A stretch of DNA of 64,000 bases. Source: Heliopora coerulea (Eukaryota; Cnidaria; Anthozoa; Scleralcyonacea; Helioporidae). This document shows, piece by piece, positions 51,901-62,913 of the stretch. How positions within the stretch are numbered: position 1 is the first letter of the stretch; every line of letters starts with the position of its first letter. The notes under the pieces are model-generated. The model was not told the origin of the DNA. It did not search any database and saw only the letters and a program-made list of their open reading frames with translations. The position numbers and the translations under genes were made by a program. Location: positions 843,501 through 907,500 of the forward strand of contig JASJOG010000007.1 of assembly GCA_030142905.1 (NCBI GenBank), in the 5' to 3' direction.

Positions 51901-54900
51901 ATATAAATTCAGATACTTTCAAAAATGATCCAAATATGACAAAGTATCTTTATATTAACAAACCAATTCCAAACTTTCCAAAAATTTGGAAAATTGGAGG
52001 AAGCATACAAGAATTACCAAAAGGAAAAAGACATGTTAATTATACAGGAAAAAAATATTATTGGGATAATTTTCCTACACAATATGTTTTAAGTTATCCT
52101 ATTAACCAGTTTAGAATTTATGTAAGCAATACAGATTATTTTCAAAGTAATTTACCCGGATTAAATATAACTACAGATGATAATGCAAAATGGTCACTTA
52201 ATGAACCATATTTTCAAAGCATAGTGGGAACATGGATTGCAACTTATGGATGTGGAATTTCAATTCAACATTTATTATTTTCAGCTAACGTTCCAAAACA
52301 AATTACATCATTTATGAGATTTCATGTATATTTTACAGTCAGAAGAATTATGCATCAATTGAAAAATGGTGATGATAAAACCTTTTATAAATTTAATGCT
52401 GGTTTTTTAAAAGATCATTATCCAAAATGGACGTATCAAGAAATTATGAAAGTTAAGGAGCAATTGGGTCAAGATGTTGTTGGTGTTGATCCACATAAAA
52501 GATATAACAATGGTCCAGGTCAAATTAGAGATACACAAAATGATTATAAAAAATTCATTCCAAAAATTTCAGATGGATTAATAAAAAATGGAACTGAATT
52601 ATTAAATCAAAGCATTGAAGCATATCTTTATGCAATACTAGGAGCTCAAGCGAGAACAAGACAAAGTATTGTTTCAAATAGAGCTTCAGCATTGGAAACA
52701 CAAAAAGTATTTAGACAAATTTTTGAAGATTCTATTATAAATTATGACACTTCAACGTGGATTAATAATATGAATCAAGCAGTTTCATCAACAAATGTAG
52801 TTTTAAATACAGCTATAAGCCCAACTTTATGGTTAATTCCATCATCTTTAATAATTTTAAAAAATCCTATTGAAGGATATAATAATAAATTAAACGTTTC
52901 TGATGAAAATATGGTTTTTGGAATTAACGAAAATTTAAATTATTACGGGTCAAAAACCCGCGAAACAAAATTACAGGGAAATGAAATAAAGAAAAATGAA
53001 ATCAAAAAAGATAAGAAAAATGAACCCAAAAAAGATTTGAAAAATAATACATTAAAAGAAACTTCAGACCTTTCAAGTAAATCTCCAAAAATTATTTCTC
53101 CAAAAACATCAAGTGATAATTTAATTATTTTATCTTTATCAATAATTGGAGGAGTTTTAATTTCAAAATATATATTATAAAATAAATGACAAATCTTAAA
53201 ATATTTATCAAACAAGACGAGACCGATGAAAACCGTGAAAAAATAATTCCATTAGACGAACCGCTTATATTAACTCATTGTGGGGGCTATATGTTTGTAA
53301 AATCAGTAAGTATATTTTGGAATTATAATAATTTATATCAAAATATTCATCATTATACTTATGATGGAACAAAAATTGAATTCAAAGACGGATATTATAA
53401 CTTTAATATTTTAAAAACTGAATTTGAAAACGTTGGGGAAATAGAATTGGAAAAAGTGGAATTTTCTGGAAAATGCAAAAAAAAATCGGATAAAACATTA
53501 AATTTACAAACACTTGGTCCAATCATAGGATTTCCAGAAAATAAAGTTATAAAAGCAAATACATTAACAGAGAGTGACAGCGAGGTAAATATTAATAACA
53601 ACTTGGAATATGTAAACATAAGCTGTAATATAATTGATAAAAGTAAAAATTTTGTAGATGGTAAAAGAAGTGACATTCTTATTCAAATCCCAATAACAAC
53701 AGAAAAAACACTAAAAGGAAGTGTCTCAAAAATTTATCCACCTGAAGACGGAGGAGGAGTAAAATTATCAAAAGGAATTTATAATGAATTAATATTCAAA
53801 GTGGAAGGAAACAATGGTGATTCAATTGGGAATGTTTTATTAGAAATTATTATAAAATAAATGAGTTTATTCTATGGTTATCAAAGTGAGCATGAATCTT
53901 TAAAATCTGATGTGACAGGAAAGCTATCTACTACAGAAGGAGATATAACAGGAGACATTAACATGGGACCACATCATATAATAACATCAGCTGATCCAAC
54001 AGAAAATTCACATTTAGCAAGAAAAAAATATGTGGATAATTTAATAACAAATCATACAGGAGCAAATTTTCTGTCAAAAACAGGAGGGACAATGACGGGA
54101 AATATAAGTATGGGAAATAATAAAATTACAACAAATGTGAATCCTACGGGTTATAAAGACCTTTGTAGGAAAAAATATGTGGATGATCAAGATTCTAAAA
54201 AATTATCAGTGACAGGAGGAACAATGTCTGGAAATATTGTAATGGGAAATAATAAAATTGAGGCAACTTTGGATCCTGCGAGTGATAAAGATCTTTCCCG
54301 TAAAAAATATGTGGATGATCAAGATTCTAAAAAATTATCTTTGACAGGTGGAACAATGACTGGAAATTTAAATATGGGATTAAATAAAGTCTTATCAAAC
54401 GCAACACCATCAAATAACAATGATCTCACAACAAAATCATATGTGGATGGAAACTTTATCAAAATGGAAAAAGTCAGATGGTTGGGTGTTGAAAGAAGTA
54501 AAATTAAAAGAGATATTTACACAAATACTTATCAAGTTTTAACCTCAAAAGATCCAGACTATAAAGATGCTCTTTCAAGAAAAAAATATGTAGATGATAG
54601 AGATAACACCAGATTACCTTTATCTGGAGGAACAATGACAGGAGATATTACAATTGGAAGTAATAAAATTATCACAACTTCAGATCCTACACTTGAAACA
54701 CATTTGTCTAGAAAAAAATATGTTGACATGCAGTTAAACACAAAATTATCAAAAACAGGCGGAACAATGTCTGGAGATTTGGATATGGGAAATCATCATA
54801 TTATTCACGCAGCAAATTATTCTCCTTCTTCTAATCAACATTCTGTAAATAAAAAATACGTCGACGACCGTGTTACAAATTGGGCAATTCCAAATACAAT

Positions 54901-57900
54901 TACAAATATTTATAATTTACAAATGGATGATGAAGGAATTTTTGATGTGAAAGATGATGATAATTATATAGAATATACTGGAAACAATAAAAAGGTTGAA
55001 AAACTTTTGAATTTGTCAAGGAAAAAAGATTGGAATTTCAAACAAGATGATACAAACAAACAACCATTTTTCAAAAAATCCACAATTAATAATAATTTTT
55101 ATTGTATTCAATACAACACTGGACTTGAATCAAACAACAATTTACATTTAACTTGTGAAGAAAATATTTTAAGCTATCAATACTTGAATTTTTACTTTGT
55201 ATATGCTTTAAAATCATTAAATTCGTCTAACAATGAGGTGTCGTTGTTTAAAATCACAGATGATGAAACAGCAAGTCAACCAACTCCTTTTGATTTTGGT
55301 GTTTCTTATCGTAATTCATTACTATATATCACAAATTCATCCACGTCTGCAATTTCAAATAGCAGATGGGAATTGAAAGCAAATGCAACTCAAATAAACA
55401 AATTAATATGTCTTTCTGTTCATTGGGATCAAGGTAATCTCAACGGTGTTAAAAAAGGAAATCTTTATGTGAATGAAAAAGAAATTGTTTCTTTCTATAC
55501 AAATGCTAGAAAGTATCAAACTCCAAATACGAAATTTTATCTTGGATCAAAAAATAAAGACTATGGAAAAATGGATGGAGAAATATTATATGTATATGTT
55601 TCACTAAGAAAAATGAAATATCCAGAAATTGTTTTAAACCATTATCTTCTTTGTAAAAAATATAGTGTTGATTTTGACGAAGATGAAATATTAAAATATA
55701 TAAATTTTGAATAAATTTTAAATAACATTTGTTTTTATTTAAAACTTACTTGACTTTTATTTAATTTTATTTATAAATAACTTTGAATACACTTCAATAA
55801 ATTTTTAAATAAATTTTAAATAAATTTAATAAAGTTATAAATAAATGAGTGAAGACAGTGAAACAAGTAAACAATCAAAAGTTGAAAAAGTAACAGCAGT
55901 TGAAAAATCTAAAGCAAAAGATCCAAGAAAAGTTGAATTGGGAAAAAGATTAGCAAAAATTTCAAAAGAAGCAAAAGAAAGAAAAGCAAAAATGCGGAAC
56001 GAAGTAGACTGCGAAGCAGGTCACGAAAGAACCCGTTTTGCAAAAGAAATAAATGATTACGTAGATTTCAGACCTTTCAGGTATTTTGTTGGAGGCGTGA
56101 CAATTGTTGCTGCACTTGGAGGTTTATATTATGCATATAAAAGAGACAAAAGACAAAGCGAACGACTTGAGCGAAGCGAACAAAGTGAAAGTGAGCGAAG
56201 CGAACAAAGTGAAGAAGAAAACAAAAAAGTTAAGACCATAAATAAAAATGACTATGAAATTACTAAATGCAAACCATCAAAGTGTTCTATTGAAAATCTG
56301 TAAGAAAATAAAGTTTGCAAAAAAAATTTTATATGTATAAATAAATGGGTGAAATGAATAGAAAAGAAGTTATGAATGAATTATATGATTCTACAATAAT
56401 TACATTGGGTGCTGTTGGAGTTGGAATGATATCAAGAAAAGTAATTAGTGATGGTTTATCAACTCCATCTAGTTTAGTTCCTACTTTAAAACTCGCAGCA
56501 GCTGTTGATTTATCATCACTTGCAGTTAAATATGCTCAAGACAAGAAATGGATTCCTTCTAATCCTTTCAAATCATAAAATATAAAAAACATAAAAATAA
56601 ATGGAAACAGTAGTTGGTGGATTATTTAATGCAATTGCTTTTGCAGGTGCTGGATTTTTATTTTCAAAATTAAATCATTCTGGATATGAAAAAGAAATAA
56701 AAAGACATAATGAAGCAATTGAAAAACTTGCTAGGGAAAAAGAAAAATGGTATGAAGATCAAGTAAAAAGAAAACAAGAAATTGAAAAATTAAGACAACA
56801 ATTATCTGATGCAAATGCTGATATAAATAAAACAAACATGTCATTGAAAAATCTTGCTGAAATTAATAATCGTTATAAATATTTAAAAGAAGAAGCGGAT
56901 GAAGAAGATGAAAAAGAACCAAAATTAGAAGATTATTATAAACCTTCAGATGAAATGAAAGAATATCAAAATGTTTTTTTCGTAACCAGTCTTACGGGCG
57001 GTTATGTAGTTTATAAATTTTTGTGAAATTTTGTTTAAAAAAAAAAAAACATCTTAAATAAATGAGTATCATTAAAGAAAAACCAAACTATCACACAGGT
57101 TTCACATATACACAATTGTGGAAAATTGCAAAAGAAAGAAAAATAAAATATTTTAGAAGATATACTAAAAATGAACTTGAAAGAATGTTGGGTTTTGAAA
57201 TTAGTAAACCAAATGAAAAACATGGAAAATATTGTAGAGAAAAAATGAAAAACCCAATCCCAGTAATAGCTATAAACAGAGCAACTGACGAAATTTTAAA
57301 TTTTAAAAGTATTTTATCTGCTTCAAAAAAATTTAATATGAGCCCAGAAAGTATAAAATGGAGAATTAAGAAAAAAAAAGATTTGAAATTTGATAATGAA
57401 TCATTTTTGATTTTTTATGATATTTAAAAAAAATTAATTTTTTTTTAAAAATATTTTTGTTTAAAGAAAAAAAAATATATAAATAAAAGATGAACCAGGT
57501 TAACTCAAAAAAATATATTGAAAAATTTATATATGAAGACAAAAGTGAGCTGAAAGATTTCAGCTTTTACGATGACGAAGATTATTTATTTTATGTTTTT
57601 TCTGAAAAAATTGCTAAACTTTCAGGTGAAGGAGAATTATTACTGCATCATTAATTTTATATAAATTATAAAGAAAAATTTTGTATTTTCAATGATTTTG
57701 AAATTGATTTTGAAACTGGAGAAAAAATTTATACTACAACTTACAAATTTACTTTAATTCCAAGTTTAAAACAATTATGTCAATCATTTAATATTTTTAT
57801 ATTTACTAAAATTCAAGATTTTTAATGTGCATGTGTTTAAAATAAAAATCAATTGATTTTTTTTTTTAAATTATTTTTTGTTTAAAAAAAAATAATTATA

Positions 57901-60900
57901 TAAATAAAGAATGAACACAACTAGAAATTTATTGGATGAAGATGTTCCAAATATTAATACTCCTTTATTAAAACCAAAAAAATATCTAAACAATAATTTT
58001 GTTGAAAAATCAAAAGAAAAAGCAAATAATTTGTTAAATAAATCTAAAGAAGAATTGCTTAATTTATTTGATAAATATAGAAATAATGCAAATAAAGGAG
58101 TTAAAAAAATAACAAATTGGTATAATAATCTGAAAAATAATTTTTCGGATATATTTAACAACATACAAGGTAAAGTTACAACTCCAACTGCAAAATTTGT
58201 ATTGGATAAAAAAGCTTTGAATGTAACAAAAAGATATCAAATGGATTTGAAAAAATTTGAATTGTTTTTATATGATCCTTTGAGTTTGTTGAAAAAAATA
58301 AAACCATTGGTGATTGAAAAATTCAAAAAAAATCAAAGCACAAAACAACAAATAACTCTTGAATGTTTGATGAAAAAAACAAATCCAGCTACAGGAGAAA
58401 TAACCATAGATAAAACTCATTTTCATAGTTATTATGAAGAAATTTTTGATGGAAGTAATTTTGATGAAATATATGAAAAAATGACTCAAAAAGTTATTTT
58501 AAGTTTTGAAGAATTTTTAAATAATTCAAGTTTGTGGAAATTTAACAAAGGTTTAAAAATAATTCTTAATATTAATGAAATTAAAAGATTACTTGCTTCA
58601 TCTTATATTCCTACTCCAGATTTTTTAAAAAACAAAAATGCAATTATCAATCCACAAAATGAGGATCAAAAATGTTTATTGTGGTGTGTAACAATAAATG
58701 AACTTTTGAAAACCACTCCTAATTTAAAAGATGCTGGAAGAATTACAAAAATTTTAAAAAAGAAAGCTGAAAGTTTTAATGTGAAAGATATTAATTTTCC
58801 ATGCGGATTTTCTGATATTGATAAATTTGAAAAAAATAATAACATTGCAATTAATTTATTTGGATACAACGAAGAAAAAAGATTTGGAAATGTAAATCAC
58901 CAAATTTTTCCTTTGAGAGTAAGCAAAAAAGATAAACAATCATGACAACTATGTAAATATATTGTTAATATCGAATGAGAATGGTGATAAACATTATTGT
59001 TTAATTAAAAATATGAGTAGGTTGTTTTCAAGTCAGGTTAGTAAACAAAGAAAAAAAACATATTTGCAACTATTGTTTACAGCATTTTAGTAAGGAAAAT
59101 GTTCTTAAAAATCATTTAGAATATTGTCAAGAGTATGAATGTGGAAAAACTGTTTATCCAAACAAAGGTGAAAAATTAAAGTTTAAAAATTATGAAAAAA
59201 TGCATGATATTCCATTTGTAATTTATACAGATTTTGAATGTAATCTGAAAAATATAGATGAAAATATTGGTGATCATACAAAACAATTTCAAAAACACGA
59301 ACCATCTGGATATTGTTATTTGATAAAATGTTTTGATAATAATCTTTTCAAAACGAAATTATTCAGATATACAAAATCTGGTGATGATGCTTGTGAAGAC
59401 TCTTGTGATATTTCATTAAAATTTGTAAAAAGTTTAGAAAATAATATTAAAGAAATATATGAAAAATTTAAATTTCCAAAAAAGATAATATTAAGTGAAA
59501 AAGATAAAGTAGATTTTAGATTAGCTGAAAATTGTTATGCTTGTGGAATCAAGTTTGGAAAAGCAGAAATACAAGAAAAACCAAAAGAAAAAAGTGAATG
59601 TGAAGAAGACAATGAATTTAGTGAATTTGAAAAAATGGATGAAATGTTTATGAATGATGAAATTGATGCAGAAGAATTTAAAAAATATTTTGAAGACACA
59701 GAAAACAGAAAAGAAACAGAAAACGTGGAAAACGTGAAAAACAAAGAAAAAAAAAGAGTAGACTATATTGAAAAAGTTAGAGATCACTGTCATTATACTG
59801 GAAAATATAGAGAAGCTGCTTGTATTAGTTGTAATTCAAAAATGAAAAATCCAAAATTTATCCCAGTTATATTTCACAATCTACAAAATTATGATAGTCA
59901 TTTGTTTATTAAAAATCTTGGTGTTTCGGAAGGTGAAATTAATTGTATACCCAACACTGAGGAAAAATATATTAGTTTTACAAAAGATATAATTGTTGAT
60001 AAATTTGAATCTGAAAAAATAATAACAGAAAAACAACTTCAAAGTAAATGTAGAGATAATATTATTGAATGTGAAGAATTACCATCAACTAGTAAAGCAG
60101 ATGTAAAGTATAAAGTCAAAGAAGTGATTAATATAAAAAGACAAATTAGATTCATTGATAGTTTTAAATTTATGCAAACTAGTTTAGCAAATTTAGTTAA
60201 TAATTTAGATAAAAAGGAATTGAATATTTTGAAGAAATTTTATAATAAAGAAAAAAGAGACCTGCTTACTAGAAAAGGTGTTTTTCCATATGATTGGTTT
60301 GATAATATTGAAAAATTAAAAGAAAAAAAATTACCTGAAAAAGAATATTTTTACTCAAATTTAAATGATGAAAATATAAGTGATGAAGATTATGAACATG
60401 CACAAAATGTTTGGAATAAATTTAAAATCAAAAATATGAGAGAATATCATGATTTATATTTAAAAACTGATGTGATACTTTTAGCTGATGTCTTTGAAAA
60501 TTTTAGAAAAGTTTGTAAACAAAATTATAAATTGGATCCTGCTTGGTATTATAAATCACCCGGATTAGCTTGGGATGCAATGTTGAAAATCACAAAAATT
60601 GAATTGGAATTGTTGTCTGATCCACAAATGTATCTCATGATTGAAAAAGGAATCAGAGGTGGAATTTCAACGATCACAAAAAGATATGCAAAAGCAAACA
60701 ATAAATATATGGAAAACAAATATAATTCTGAAGAAGATAGTGTTTATCTTCCATATTTGGATGCAAATAATTTATATGGTTGGGCAATGTCTAAAAAACT
60801 TCCAACGAAGGATTTCAAATGGATGAAAAACAATGAATTGGAAAATTGGAAAAAATATAGTTGTATTTTAGAAGTTGATTTAGAATATCCAGAAGATTTA

Positions 60901-62534
60901 CACGATTCACATAATGAATATCCTCTTGCTCCAGAAAGATTAAAAATTGGTCAAGTTGAAAAATTAATTCCAAATTTAAATAACAAAGAAAAATATGTTT
61001 TGCATTGTGAAAACTTGAAATTGTATGAAAAGTTGGGATTAAAAATTACTCGAATTCACAAGGGTGTAAAATTCCATGAAGAAGATTTTATGAAACAATA
61101 TATTGATTTGAACACAAATTTGAGAACAAATGCAAAAAATGATTTTGAAAAAGATTTTTTCAAATTGATGAATAATTCAGTATTTGGAAAAACAATGGAA
61201 AATGTTAGAAACAGAGTTAATATTCAACTGATTAACAGAAAAGAAAAAGCATTAAAACTATTTTCAAAAACTAACTTTGACAAAAGAACTATATTTTCTG
61301 AAAATTTAATTGCAATTCATATGTATAAAACAAAAATTAAATTATGTAAACCAATATATTTAGGAATGAGTATATTGGATTTATCAAAAACTTTAATGTA
61401 TGATTTTCATTATAATTATATCAAGAAAAAATATGATGAAAATGCAAAATTGCTTTTTACCGATACAGATAGTTTAATGTATGAAATTAAAACTGATGAT
61501 TTTTATAAAGATATTTCTTCAGATGTGAAAAATATGTTTGATACAAGTAATTATCCAAAAGAACATAAAAGTGGAATAAAAACTGGATTAAACAAAAAGG
61601 TTATTGGTATGATGAAAGATGAATGCGGTGGAAAACAAATTGAAGAATTTGTAGGTTTGAGAGCAAAATTATATTCTTATAAAATGTGTGGAGACGGTGA
61701 AGACGGTGGGGTAAAAGAAGAAAAAAAATGTAAAGGTGTTAAAAAAATTATTATCAAAAAAGAAATAACATTTCAAAATTATAAAGATTGTTTATTTGAT
61801 GGAGAAGAACAAATAAGAAAGATGAATTTGATAAGACACAGAAACCATGAATTATACACTGAAAGTGTTGAAAAAATTGCATTGTCAGCAAAAGATGACA
61901 AACGAAACATACTTGAAAATAAAATTGATACAATTGCATTTGGTCATTACATGAATGATATGGTTGAAGAATATGAAAATATATTTGGATTCAAACCATA
62001 AAAAATTCTAAACTTTATTTTATGATTTTCACGTTTTTGAAATTTTGAAAATTTCAAAAATGTTAAATTTCGAGAATGTGAGAAAATTGATCAATTTCGA
62101 GAATGTGAGAAAATTGATTAATTTCGAGAATGTGATGAATTTGACTGATTTCGAGAATGATTGACAGGTGATGACGTCATTGAGAAACCGGAAGTAAATG
62201 TGTCAGAAAAAATGCGCTGGAATCGGAGAAAAAAATGCGCTGGAATCCCCATATTGTAGTCTACTCGTGGGTTATAACCCAACTAATTTATGACGTCAGA
62301 CTCCACAACATAAGAGACGAAATTGGAAGGGGTATTAGTTTAGTGAAAATTACATGTAACTCATTTCTTTTCTAGGAAAACCAATATTCTTGACAATATG
62401 ATTTATATGATGGAAAAATATGCTGACAATTTAGAAGAATTAGTGGTGGAACGAACTGGTCAGCTGATTGAAGAGAAAAGGAAGACAGATTCCTTGCTGG
62501 AACGAATGTTACCACCGTAAGTTAACAATGTTAC

Positions 62535-62568
<34 letters not shown>

Positions 62569-62816
62569 GATTGTTGGGCTCGCCTTGTAAATTCTATACA
62601 GATCGGATGCGCATGTTGTATCTTTCTTAAAATAGGAATATGTTTAAATGGCGAAGTTTACCGGTTATTTCAAAGTTTCGGTAAATTTTAACGTAGAAAA
62701 TTGAAGGAAAAAGTTCGTGACTCTAATTAGTACTCTATAGCCGAGTTACAGCATACTAGTTAGGAGGCAAAATCTTTTGTGTTTCCTTCGTGAATTTTTA
62801 ATGGATTTTATATATG

Positions 62817-62913
<97 letters not shown>

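Larger units (their letters stand above)
46039..62265. mobile_element. Polinton/Maverick (virus-like DNA transposon), 16.2 kb
   Basis: 252-bp inverted termini starting AGTAGACTACAATATGGGG, one mismatch between them, flanked by a perfect 6-bp duplication CGTGGG (46,033-46,038 and 62,266-62,271). Polintons self-synthesise via a protein-primed polymerase and integrate through a retroviral-type integrase; many encode capsid proteins. Hallmark genes here: polymerase, integrase, ATPase, jelly-roll-type capsid proteins. The body is far more AT-rich than the surroundings. Genes run in two divergent blocks from 51,650-51,671, plus one rightward gene at the left end. It lies in cyclase intron 16. Confidence 0.95.

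Noticed and set aside
59521..59793. Phe-rich minus-strand ORFs within the polymerase
   Set aside because: Complement of the Lys/Glu-rich polymerase insert; no independent signals.
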